From Aristolochia californica (taxonomy: Eukaryota; Streptophyta; Magnoliopsida; Piperales; Aristolochiaceae): a stretch of 64,000 nt of DNA. Shown piece by piece: positions 36,612 to 46,649 of this stretch. The stretch lies in assembly GCA_029961685.1 (NCBI GenBank), contig JARWKL010000010.1:2480001-2544000 (forward strand), written 5' to 3'. The translations under genes and the position numbers were made by a program. The notes below the pieces were generated by a model. That model had not been told where the DNA came from and did no database searches. It worked only from the letters and a program-made list of their open reading frames with translations. Numbering within the stretch: position 1 is the stretch's first letter; every line of letters begins with the position of its first letter.

Positions 36612-38765
36612 TGTCACATGGTTATATTTAGCCTAATCCGTCTATCCAAACGGAATATCTACCTTGTGCGGCCTAACTCTTCCCAAGAACTAGTCAACCT
36701 CCTTGTACCTCGGATCCTTCAACCAACCTCCACACTAGATGTTGCAAGACAAAAAGAACAATAAAAAGACCAAAGATATGGAAGAGAAAAACCAACTTTG
36801 TATTGAGAAGACAATATTACAAAGGGTAGCCAAACACTCTTGAAGGCCAAAGGCTAAAAACTCTTTCTATACACTCAAAGAGCAAAAAATGCTAATAATC
36901 TCCCCGAATTCCTTTACAATGGGAGATGCCCCTCTATTTATAGCCTCCTCCCCTGGCCTTTAGAAGGCCCTAGAAATACTCAGAAACCAACCAACTTCCG
37001 TCATTGGCTCTCAGAAATCTCTAAAGACGCCCAGAAAGCCGACAGTTCTTGAAATTTCGAATTCTGGCGTCGAAGGCACCCTGGTCACGCGCGCGCCTAG
37101 AGTCCTGGTCACGCACACGCCTTTGAATGTGCAACCTCGCTTCGCGCGCCTACGGATGTGCCTGGAGTCCTGGTCGCGCGCAACCCCATTTTGACCCGCC
37201 TGCAAGCCTGCTGGCCGCAACCCCATTTCGACCCGCTTGCATGCCTGTTGGCTAGGCTGTTGGGGTCATTGCGCATCTTGCTGGTTGGCCATCTGTCTGG
37301 CAAGCTCAAATATGTCTTCTTCCTCAGCAGCTGCTGCCGAGCCGACCATATGCGTGCGCCCCTCTAGGTTGTGCCATTGCACTTGGCATTAGTTGTCGCT
37401 GCTATTGCTGTGCACTGGACTTGCACAGTCTTCAGCCTTGGTGTCTGGCCACACCATGGCTTCATCCTCCATCTCATACTCCCACCGCCATAAGGCAGAC
37501 ACCCTCGTCTGCGTCCCCTGGCGATAGTCGGCCACCTCTTTTTCAAACTGCCACAACTCGACAACGTCTTGCCATGTTGCCTCGCTTTCTGGTTGACCCT
37601 GCCACTTGACCAAGTATTGCGTCCTTTGGGGCTTGCCCCTTTGACACTCCTCTCGATCTTTATGCGTTCCGTTTGGCCGTCAGTCTAAGGATAATAACTA
37701 GTGGAAAATTTTAGAGTAGTTCCTAATAGTTTAAATAATTCGGTCCAGAATTTTCCTGTGAACTTGGAGTTTTGATCACTTATGATAGTTGTGGGCACGC
37801 CCTAGTGTTTCACCACTTGTGCCATGAATGCTCAAGTAGCCTCCGCCGTTGTACAATCACTTGGCACTGCTACGAATGTTCCATACTGCGTAAACCGGTC
37901 CACCACTACCATGATAGACCCTAGCTCGTCTTTCTTACGCAAACCAGAAATGAAGTCCATTGAAATAGACTCCCACGACCATTTTGGAATGGGCAAAGGT
38001 TGTAACAAGCCTCTGGGCTTTCTTTGTTCAATCTTATCCTGTTGACAGATAAGACATGTGCGCACAAATTCCTCCACATCGCTCTCCAAGTCTGGCCAAT
38101 AATACTGGCCAGAGAGCAAGGCCAACGTCCTTCTTTGACCTGGATGTCCTGCCAACAAGGTGTCATGGCATTCCCTCAAGACGTCACGCCGTAGGTTATC
38201 GTACTTAGGCACATAAAGTCGATTACCTTTGGTCTTGAGCAATCCGTCGTCAAGCCAGAATCTTCTCGTCTCGCCCAAGGTTGCAGCTTGCACAATGGCC
38301 TAAGCCTGGGCGTCTTGGCAAAGACAAATGTTAAACCTGTCTAGCAGCGAAGCACTGACGTGTGTAATTGCTATTGAGGCTCGTAATAGCAAAGTCGCAT
38401 TTTCCGTTTCTGCGCCAAGATGGTCCTCTATGTGTGCGTGCACGCCTTGCGCAAAGCGCATATCTCTTGCACCTACGCGTGCGCCGTGCGCCTCTTCATG
38501 TTCTGCTGCTACCGCACCGCGCGTGGGGCGTGTGAAGCAAGTGCTGGTGCATGCGCCGCACGTATATCCGTCTCGCGCAGCCGCTACCGCATCGCGTGTG
38601 ATGTGCGTGAAGGGTCTGCTGCCTGCCGCATCACACGTTGAGGTTGTTGAGCACTGTTCGCATAGCGCCACGCGCGCCTCTACCTTTGTTGTGCTCACAC
38701 GTTCCGTTTCTGAGCGTGTTCCAGCAATACATTCTGGTGTCATGCGTTGTATGTGCACCAATACC
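36612..38765 (-). mobile_element. Rearranged Ty3/Gypsy chromovirus, copy 2 (truncated)
   Basis: Same family and orientation as copy 1. It consists of a 3' LTR (about 36612-37244), a chromodomain (37613-37389, VKWQGQPESEATWQ), the same deletion after GQTER in the integrase, a longer open integrase segment (38293-37832: HDTLLAGHPGQRRTLALLS, then CLICQQDK, then SMDFISGL and VVVDRFTQYG), and the same GC-rich insert (about 38760-38430). The copy ends abruptly at about 38765, before the RNase H and gag parts; no 5' LTR follows. Confidence 0.85.
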
Positions 38766-39662
38766 CTAAACCCTAAAGCAGAAAAATTCACCACCAAATC
38801 AACCAACAAAAGAAACTTCAAAAATCAATTAAGAATGACAAACCTAACCATTCTCAACCAAATACCTCTCCTTTGGTAGAATCAAATAATTGGGACAAAG
38901 ATCAGTCATGTTTGACACCATTGCAATTTCTAATGAATAAATGTGCTCAATCACAAGCAGAATAGAAGCTTCTGAAGCATGTCAACAAAGGCAAGAATTA
39001 CAGCAGCAGTAAACCGAAAGTGAGAGAGAATGAAGCAGTTTCATGAACTGCTAATCAATGACTCAGACCTTGCCTCTCCTGATCCTTTTGAGCATGCAAA
39101 TGTGCTTCTTGTACCAAATAGGATCGCGTCAGAAATTCCCAGCACTTCAATCATTAAGATAACAGTAGATCAATCAACTTTCAGTAGTTTCTGAACGTAA
39201 AAGTAGAAGCAAATCAGTGTCTCAACAACAGCAGTTCCTCGACATAGCCTAGACATCCAACAAGCACAATAGAATACTAGATGCTTCTTTGAGATACGAT
39301 TCTCCCATGGCTGCTCATTCTTGAGGAAAAGTGAACACCACCACACCAAAACAAAACGCAGCAGAAAACAAAATTAAATTTATTGATTTTTGGCTGCCAA
39401 CAGAAGCATGAAAACCAGAAAATAGACATAGAATTTACTCTGTGTCCCTGCTGTACCTCCTGGTCTGTTCTGCCAAACAAGGCAGAACAAAAGATTCTCA
39501 CAGAAACTTACGAAAATAAATGAACCGGAAAACTGAGAGGATTTTAATGAGGAATGCAGCAGCAGCGGTAACTTTTGAGGGTCAACCAAGAGAAAAAAAA
39601 AAGAAAAAAAAATGCAACAAGACACTATGAGCAGCAATAAAAATAAAATCAAACTTACTGAT
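38766..39662. other. Region after the truncated Gypsy copy; no gene seen
   Basis: It begins with a two-unit telomere-like CCCTAAACCCTAAA (38763-38776). No coding domain is recognised. A minus-strand frame at 39652-39380 is hydrophobic but looks compositional (T-rich strand). Confidence 0.35.
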
Positions 39663-40310
39663 TTATGTAGCTAGAGAAAGCATGAAGATTTGACATTGAG
39701 TTTGATATCTCCGAGGAGAATTGTCTGCTGAGAGCCTTGTGTCTGGCCGATTGGGAAATTTCAAGGAGGTGGAGCTAGAGGAATCACATTCCGAAAAAAA
39801 GAAGATATCCATCTCCAGAGAATCAATTGGTTGTTGCATGATGCTGAAGTAAAAACCACCAAGTCTGACCAAGCACAATGTTTGAGTTTGATATCTCTGA
39901 GGAGAATTGTCTGCTGAGAGCCTTGTGTCTGGCCGATTGGGAAATTTCAAGGAGGTGGAGCTAGAGGAATCACATTCCGAAAAAAAGAAGATATTCATCT
40001 CCAGAGAATCAATTGGTTGTTGCATGATGCTGAAGTAAAAACCACCAAGTCTGACCAAGCACAATGTTTGAGTTTGATATCTCTGAGGAGAATTGTCTGC
40101 TGAGAGCCTTGTTTCTGGCCAATTGGGAAATTTCAAGGAGGTGGAGCTAGAGGAATCACAATCCAAAAAAAAGGAGATATCCATCTCCAGAGAATCAATT
40201 GGTTGTTGCATGATGCTGAAGAAAAAACCACCAAGTCTGACCAAGCACGATGTTTGAGTTTGAACGACTCTGCAACTTCTAATTGGAGAGGGAGTCCAAT
40301 TTGGAGACAA
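39663..40310 (-). CDS. Hypothetical ORF built of three tandem 62-residue repeats
   Basis: An open frame of 215 codons on the minus strand. Three units of exactly 186 bp (starts near 39701, 39887 and 40073 on the plus strand) are nearly identical. Each encodes TQTLCLVRLGGFYFSIMQQP, then IDSLEMDIFFFSECDSSSST, then a SLKFPNRPDTRLSADNSPQRYQ segment. I recognise no domain. Because 186 is a multiple of three, one open unit is enough to make the entire array open, so the open frame alone is weak evidence of coding. The few differences between units do not introduce stops on this strand. It may be an expressed repeat protein or simply a tandem duplication in non-coding DNA. Confidence 0.3.
   Translation of the reverse strand: MSPNWTPSPIRSCRVVQTQTSCLVRLGGFFFSIMQQPIDSLEMDISFFLDCDSSSSTSLKFPNWPETRLSADNSPQRYQTQTLCLVRLGGFYFSIMQQPIDSLEMNIFFFSECDSSSSTSLKFPNRPDTRLSADNSPQRYQTQTLCLVRLGGFYFSIMQQPIDSLEMDIFFFSECDSSSSTSLKFPNRPDTRLSADNSPRRYQTQCQIFMLSLAT
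39701..40258. repeat. Tandem array, 186 bp x 3
   Basis: Three head-to-tail copies with very few substitutions, each containing GAGGAGAATTGTCTGCTGAG and AATCAATTGGTTGTTGCATG. The high identity points to recent duplication or conversion. The third copy has the most differences (an AATTGGG and a GATCC-type change). Confidence 0.9.
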
Positions 40311-40999
40311 TGGATAGATGCAGACTCAAAAATCAGAGGCGGATAGCTTCAACTTCAGGTCTCTGATCATATGCGGCCCCTTCGAATTTGGGAGATTGAT
40401 CTACAATTCTGCAACTTCAGAGACAGTGTTCAATTTCGATGACCACCACCATTCTGAAGGCACAACAACAGTCCATTCCATGCACCGATAATAAGCTACT
40501 GAGGATGACACCGCAGAAAACTGAGGCTTGCATTAGAGTTGACCACAAGATCCTCTTTGTGTTCCTCCTCAATGATACTGAATTATTCAACACTGCCTTT
40601 TTCGCCTATTCCTTCGATCAGATGCTGCCGACATAGCAAGAATAAAATCTGATCGTTTCTCTACTTACCGAATGGGGGGTAGTGGACAGCGAGAATTTGC
40701 ATGAGGGGGTAGAAAAAAAAAAGAGACTTCTGCTGTAAAAAAACTGAGAACAAAAAACATGTAGCTTGTCTAAAATAACAACAGCAATAAGGAAGTCCCT
40801 ATTTCTCAACGCAATCAATTGCACATACCTGCGAGCTGGTTCATGAGCAGAAACAAAGAAAGATAGATAAAGAGGAAGCAAGAAGAGAGAGAAATAAGGA
40901 GGCCTAGAGAGACGAGAAGAGTCGGTCAGGCTCTTGAGTCTTTTTGTAGGAAATGCAGTGAATCAAGGAACAAAAGAAAGTGGAGAAAAAACACCCGTA
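40311..40999. other. Intervening region; no gene seen
   Basis: Short frames on both strands with no recognised family. Purine-rich near 40860-40930. Confidence 0.3.
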
Positions 41000-42394
41000 T
41001 ACTAAATAGAAGAAAAAATAAACTATGGCAAAAGTAAAAAAGACAAACTAGGGCAACCCAACATCCAAAAAGCCATTTCCAACAAGAATATTGTCTTTAT
41101 ACAAATGAAGGGAATTACCAAGGAAATTCAAACTAAAACCAAATGGTGAAAGTCTAGAAAGTGAGATAAGGTTTTTAGAAAATAATGAACATAAAAGGTC
41201 CTTTCAAGGTCTAAAACAAAACCAGTATTGAGGATAAGTCTACAAGTTCCAACCGCCTCCACATGAGAACACATTTTGTTTCCTGAATAGATGGAAGATT
41301 CACTTTTTGTCAGTTTTCGTTGGTTTAAGAAACCTTACATGGTGTTAACAACATGGATTATAGTACCAGAATCAATCCACTAAGTGTTATGAAAAACATT
41401 AACCATCTTAGATTCAAAACACACTAGAGAGATGAAATTACCTTTATTTTCAATTCAAGTCTTCTTTATATGTCTTTTCTTCTTGCAAAAGAATCATTTG
41501 ACAAATGCCCTTATTAACTTGATTAAGAGGCGGTTTTCCCATTCCTTTTCCTAAGTGGTTTCTTGTTACGAGTCGTCAAATGTGCACTTTCAATCCTCTC
41601 CTGATTCAGCCTCCCTTCCACTTGTACACACATGGTCAAAAGTTCATTGATTGAACATTTTTCCTTATGTATTATAAAAGATCATGAAAGGTCCGTATTC
41701 AGACGGAAACGAGTTAAGGATAAAGTAAACCAAAAATTACTCGGACATCTCAATCTCCTTCTATTTCAGTCTTGCGGCCACATCCCGCATCTGCATGAAA
41801 ATCTGACTCAGATTGGCCAGTGCCAGTAAATTTCATGGAACACGTTTAGGTCATCAGGGTGCTCACTAATGCCTTGTCGGAAATCTCAAATTGATCATGA
41901 ATAACTTGAAGATATTCCTTTGCTTTGGCATAATTAGGAATGGATCCACAAATACTCTTCCCAATATGAGACTTAATAAATATCAAACTTAAGTGATTGG
42001 ATCGCTCCCAAAGATCAAATGATGTTTTCTCAATTTGGGTACTGGATTCCACGGGCCTTGGAAGTTCATCCACTTGAAGTGCAAGTCAAGGTCCATGCAT
42101 GACAGGAGAATTTTCTCATTCCACTCAATATAATTTTCTCCATTCAGAGAAATAATAGAGGAGGAATCAAATGATATATCAGGCCCAATAATAGTGGCAT
42201 AAATAAATTGTCCAAGCAGTCTCCTATACAATAGTTTATCACTAAGTACTGGACTATTGTCATCATGCAAACAAGAGTTCATTTCTATAGGAGTATCAAC
42301 AAGTTTGACACCCAATAATCCATATTCACTCAACATATCTATCACATATTTTTCCTGAGATAAAAAGCATGCCCCTTTTGCTTCTCGCCACTTA
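41000..42394 (-). pseudogene. Copia relic: RT tail fused to gag, zinc knuckle and protease region
   Basis: Reading the minus strand from 42394: a reverse-transcriptase tail (FLSQEKYVIDMLSEYGLLG, then VDTPIEMN, then PDISF), then without a stop a Copia gag (LNGENYIEWNEKILLS, SFDLWERSNHLSLIFIK), then further gag with frameshifts (INELLTMCVQ, ESAHLTT near 41590), a degenerate zinc knuckle (C-FFCKKKRHIKKD near 41490) and a protease-like WIDSGTIIHVVN (about 41390). RT normally lies after gag, so this order is inverted. Many stops are present. Confidence 0.75.
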
Positions 42395-42852
42395 TGAGTG
42401 GGAATAAGTCCCACATTGAAAAATAAGAAGAAAAATTAATGGGTAGTAAGGTTGAGCAATAGGCTTCCTAAGTGGCTAGTCATTTTGGGATGGAATCGGA
42501 CTCAATGCAAGGAGTCAATGCAACACCCAATAGTGGTATCAGATCAGGTTGTGTGTATGGCCTGAGGCCCAATTTGTGGGCTCCATGAGATAGGAGTTTG
42601 TGTATAGTAGGGTTCACAGAGATAGGAGTTTGTGTGTTGTGGACTCCATGAAGTAGGAGTTTGTGCTCTGTTAGAGGGTTTGTGCACACGTCTCAGATAT
42701 GATATGTGTAAGCCTGCATGTGAGAGGGGATGTTGAGTCGAAAAAAGTCCCGCATTGAAAAATGAGAAAAACAAGTTCATGGGTTATAAGGTTGAATAAT
42801 AGGGCTCCTAAGTAGTTAGTCATTATGTGATGGAACCGTGCTCAACCCAACA
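42395..42852 (+). mobile_element. TRIM-type miniature LTR retrotransposon
   Basis: Two terminal repeats of about 120-130 bp: left 42395-42525 and right 42731-42852. Both contain AAGTCCCRCATTGAAAAAT, then AAGGTTGA.CAATAGG, then CTAAGT.GCTAGTCATT. A primer-binding site TGGTATCAGATC (42534-42545, 11 of 12 to the initiator-Met consensus) follows the left repeat, and a purine tract GAGAGGGGA (42722-42730) directly precedes the right repeat. The 200-bp interior has iterated GATAGGAGTTTGTGT units and no coding capacity. This is the architecture of a TRIM. It sits inside a Copia RT relic. Confidence 0.8.
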
Positions 42853-43450
42853 ACCAACAAACATGATTCTTCAAATCCTTAATACCTTCAACATCATCCT
42901 CTGTAAGTATAATATGATTAACATACACCACTAATGCAACAATTCCAATTTGCCTTCACAAAATAAATAAAGAATGATCACAATGGCTTCTGACGAATCC
43001 AAACGACACCATCACCTCACTAAATTTCTCGTACCATGCTCGTGAGCTCTATTTCAAACAATAAATGGCCATCTGGGGATTGCACATTTTACCTGTCTCC
43101 CCCTGAGCAACATACTCTAGATGTTGTTTTACCTACACCTCCTCCTACAAGTCTCCATATAAAAAAATATTTTTAATATCAAGCTAGTATAAATACCAAC
43201 CCTAATTGACTGCTATTGATGCAAAAATTTGACAAGTGCTAAACCAAGCTACAAGGGAAAGGCTACAAATACATCAACACCATACATTTTAGTGTATCCC
43301 TTAGCCACCAATCGAGCTTTTTCCACAGTGCCATTAGCATGATATTTCACTATATATATACACATCTACAACCAACTGGGGCAGATCAACAAACACCCAC
43401 ATCTTCCTAACAACCAAGGCATTCAATCTCCCTCATCCATAGAGAGGGGT
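42853..43450 (-). pseudogene. Copia reverse-transcriptase relic, upstream part
   Basis: Minus-strand translation, with stops and shifts, gives the RT core order: a Y-GVDVF segment (about 43280), a degraded LDIKNIFLYGDL (about 43160), MCNPQMAIYCLK (about 43070), WYEKFSEVM (43030), then IVALVVYVNHIILTEDDVEGIKDLK (42940-42870), where VNH stands in place of the usual catalytic VDD. It continues after the TRIM into the RT tail at 42394. Confidence 0.7.
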
Positions 43451-43739
43451 GGATGTTACTGTTTTGTGCTCTTCACCGGTGATGTACAACAAATTGTATG
43501 GAAAGAAACATCAACTATCAATTTAGAACCTCAAGGCATGTAGGTATTTAAGTGATATTTCAAGGAATTTTTGGTACTATTCATCACAATCAACCAAGAA
43601 ATAATTGATCTCAAACATCATCATGATTGTTCGATAAAAAAACAGTTCAATACTTATATAAACCATTGTTAGCAAAATTATTTCAAGGACTTCAACGTAC
43701 TATAGTCCATTTTAACTAATAAATTTTGGCAATAGTTCA

Positions 43740-44210
43740 TTTACTAATCCTGAGCCCACTGGTGTTTGTGGTGCTTTAAGAGATCAAAGCAGATCTCTCC
43801 CCATGGCTTACTTCAGGTCTATGGATGAGTTCGCTCAGTTGAGACCAAACAGAGGGCTATTCTCACAGGGGTAACAATTATTTGCCAAAATCTTCTTGGA
43901 TCCAGTTATAATTGAAGGAGATTCAATCACTACCATCACATGGACATCCAAGCAAGCTAACCCTCCATGGAGAGTGGGTTCCATATTTTATGAATTCTAA
44001 GAGTTATCTTCTTCTTGAATGACTTAGGTTCTAAGAAAGCAAATAGCATTCGGATCCAGTGATAATTGAAGGAGACTCAACGACCATCATCACATGGACA
44101 TCCAAGCAAGCTAACCCTCCTGGAGAATGGGTTCCCAATTTGACGAATTCGAAGAGTAATCTTCTTCTTGAAATGATCACAGCAAACAATATTCTGTTCA
44201 ATAAGCTAAA
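43740..44210 (+). pseudogene. LINE-associated RNase H-like (RVT_3) fragment with internal 154-bp duplication
   Basis: Plus-strand sequence encodes the block VIIEGDSITTITWTSKQANPPW typical of plant non-LTR retrotransposon RNase H-like domains. The block occurs twice, starting near 43898 and 44052, 154 bp apart. Stops interrupt the frame. Confidence 0.6.
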
Positions 44211-44929
44211 GAGGGAGTAACCTGAGATCTTGTTGTTGGATTATCTCTTCTATTGTAAATCAAAGCTTAGACTTACTCCATGCCTTCTCTTGTTCATTTC
44301 TAACCACTATTACAGTAAAGCATCACAATATTCTAAATGAAAAAAAAGAAGCACTTCTGCCCTAGTTGTCCATTCCTTGGATTATGTTTATAGTTTACAG
44401 TCGAAGTATGTACTATAAGGCCAATATCCCTTAAGAAAAATAAAAAAAGTACATTCTGAACAATATTACAACCTATTCTTCTTCAAAGCATAGTGAAATA
44501 GAAGCAATTTCCACAGCATGTGCGGAGGAGCATAAATTCCTAAAACATTAAAAAAAAAAACATATGCATTCAAAATATTTACGTATGAATAACTCTTGCA
44601 ACTAAGGAAACATGTAGTAGCTTAAAACAGAAAAGTCCCAGTATGTGGTACGTTCAGCAACCGCTCAGTTTTTACACGGTGAAGTACATGGTGAATTCTG
44701 AAACAACTTATCTTACATTACAATAAACCTGGTGGGTTATATACCAATTTGATGAATCATAATATAAAACTGTTAAACATAACAAAAAGAAAAATTAACT
44801 GAATAGCATTAATGACTCCATTTCTAACTGTTCTAGTGTTAGTGCAGACTACAAGGCCAAGTAAATTTCAGGAACAACAGTAGAGGCTTTCCAATGATTA
44901 AACATTGGAGCTACTCTGGGACTTCTCAG
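44211..44929. other. AT-rich region; no gene seen
   Basis: No coding or RNA feature recognised between two RNase H-like fragments. Confidence 0.3.
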
Positions 44930-45336
44930 AGTTCCTTAAGTAGCCATTGACAATAAATAACTCCTCCATGGTGGAGTTGAGAGCCCTATTGCAGGGCATC
45001 CAACACCATGTGGGAAAATTCACTGCCCCTTTAATCATTTAAGGGGATTTTTCAGTCATTATCAGCTGGAGTAGAGGGAAAGAACCCACTGGGCATTTTC
45101 TATTGTATTTTGATGAAATTGAGAACTTACGTAAAAACATTAATGTTCCTTGGCAGTATACCCCTAGAAGTGCTAACATCATTGCTGACACTTTGGCTAG
45201 GGAAAAGGGTTTTCCAGCAGCACCTCAAGGCATCTATTCTCTTCTAACATTCCTTGACACTTCTTTTGGGGGAGTTCTTTTCTTTGTTTTTAGCTTCTGT
45301 CTTCTGTACTCTTGCTTCCCTTCGGAGCCCTCTTAA
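44930..45336 (+). pseudogene. LINE-associated RNase H-like (RVT_3) fragment
   Basis: Plus strand: SSMVELRALLQGIQHHVGKF, a stop, then GDFSVIISWSRG, a frameshift, and PWQYTPRSANIIADTLARE (45153-45210). The last block is the conserved end of the RVT_3 domain (P-R-x-AN-x-x-AD-x-LAR). It is a decayed relic. Confidence 0.7.
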
Positions 45337-45735
45337 TGGAATCCTTTTTCTCACCATTATCAAAAACATAAATCTATCATGAAATTTAATTGAGCAAATT
45401 GTTCAATCCTAAGTCTTTTACCATTAAAATTCCCATCTAAATTATTTGTCTATAGACCCAATATCTTATACCAACGCAGTCAGCAATCACCTGTTGAAAA
45501 AATCGGATCTGAAAATCATGTTAAATAAATGAAGAATTGTATTACGGCATGTATCTGACCTTGACAGAGAGAAGACAAGCCAGAGAGTGAGAAAAAGCAG
45601 ACGAAAGGAGAAGAGAATAGCTGAGCACAGTTAAACAAATGTTATGAATTTTTAAAGCCCATCCTTAGACTTCTGTCAAAAGAGTGAGTCCACCAAGTTG
45701 GCCATTTAGCAATGCTAGTTTATGGAGTATAAACA

Positions 45736-45887
45736 TTATCATCAGCATCCTTGTATTTGCAATAATAAAAAATGAAAGAGACTTTATTATCATCATCATC
45801 CTTGTATTTGCAATAATAAAAAAAAAATGAAAGGGACTTTATCATCATCATCATCCTTGTATTTGCAATAATAAAAAAGAATGAAGA
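45736..45887. repeat. Minisatellite, about 51 bp x 3
   Basis: Unit CTTGTATTTGCAATAATAAA, an A-rich part, ACTTTAT and (CAT)n. Unit starts are near 45750, 45801 and 45853. Confidence 0.85.
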
Positions 45888-46088
45888 AGACTTTACAACA
45901 CCCTTATCCAAAGCAATCGAAATCCATGTACAAGCTAAACACCACATTCCGGAGAAAGAAATGTTATCAAATCACAGAAACTATCTTACTTCACAAAACC
46001 AAATCGAGGTTCATGGTTACATGAATTTACAGCCGATGTGAAAGAGTAAAAATAAAAGTGTCTTTGGAAGAAAAAAAATCAATGTTAC

Positions 46089-46240
46089 CGTTATAGAGGG
46101 AGGCGAGGTAGATGGCTTTCGCACGTGGACCGGATATGGCTTCAAATGGGAGAAGCATGTCCAGGTTTCGTCTTATGACAGCAATTATTTCAATAGAACT
46201 AAAAAGCAGCGGCGAGTGCTGGCTCCACCCCAAACTGCTG
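46089..46240 (-). other. Possible internal exon of an unidentified minus-strand transcript
   Basis: Between an acceptor TTTTTATAG (46241-46249 region) and a donor CG|GTAACA (46089/46088) lies a 152-bp open stretch. It encodes SSIEIIAVIRRNLDMLLPFEAISGPRAKAIYLASLYN in one frame. An upstream exon could end at about 46525 (ATAGAG|GTAACG). I do not recognise the peptide. The boundaries look good but nothing else confirms a gene. Confidence 0.25.
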
Positions 46241-46649
46241 CTATAAAAACAAAAGACAGAACAATAGCAACAGTAAATATAATCCTGAAAAAAAATCGAG
46301 AAAACAACAAATATTTTTCACTTTCGAGAAGCATTCCCTAGTCCATTTCTACCAAACCCAGTGGTCACTTCTACAGCTACTAGTTGGTAAATAAATAAAT
46401 AAAGAAAATTCAAAACAAACTGAAAATTTTTAAGAATGGTAACCGAGAGATACAGAGACTCGAGAGGAAGAAAAGAGGCAGAATGAAAAATAAGATTATT
46501 ACGAAAACATTTAGAAACGTTACCTCTATATTTAACGTCTTCGGCACTCGTAGGCGACGATGGAAGTCGTAGTCACATGAAAGGGAGATGCAAATAGCAA
46601 AATGATGAGAGGTTCACTCGGGAGACGATCCATCGATGCCCCTTTTCAG

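Noticed and set aside
38300..38879. Overlapping frames of 173 and 183 codons on opposite strands
   Set aside because: These are the same Gypsy insert in copy 2, not independent genes.
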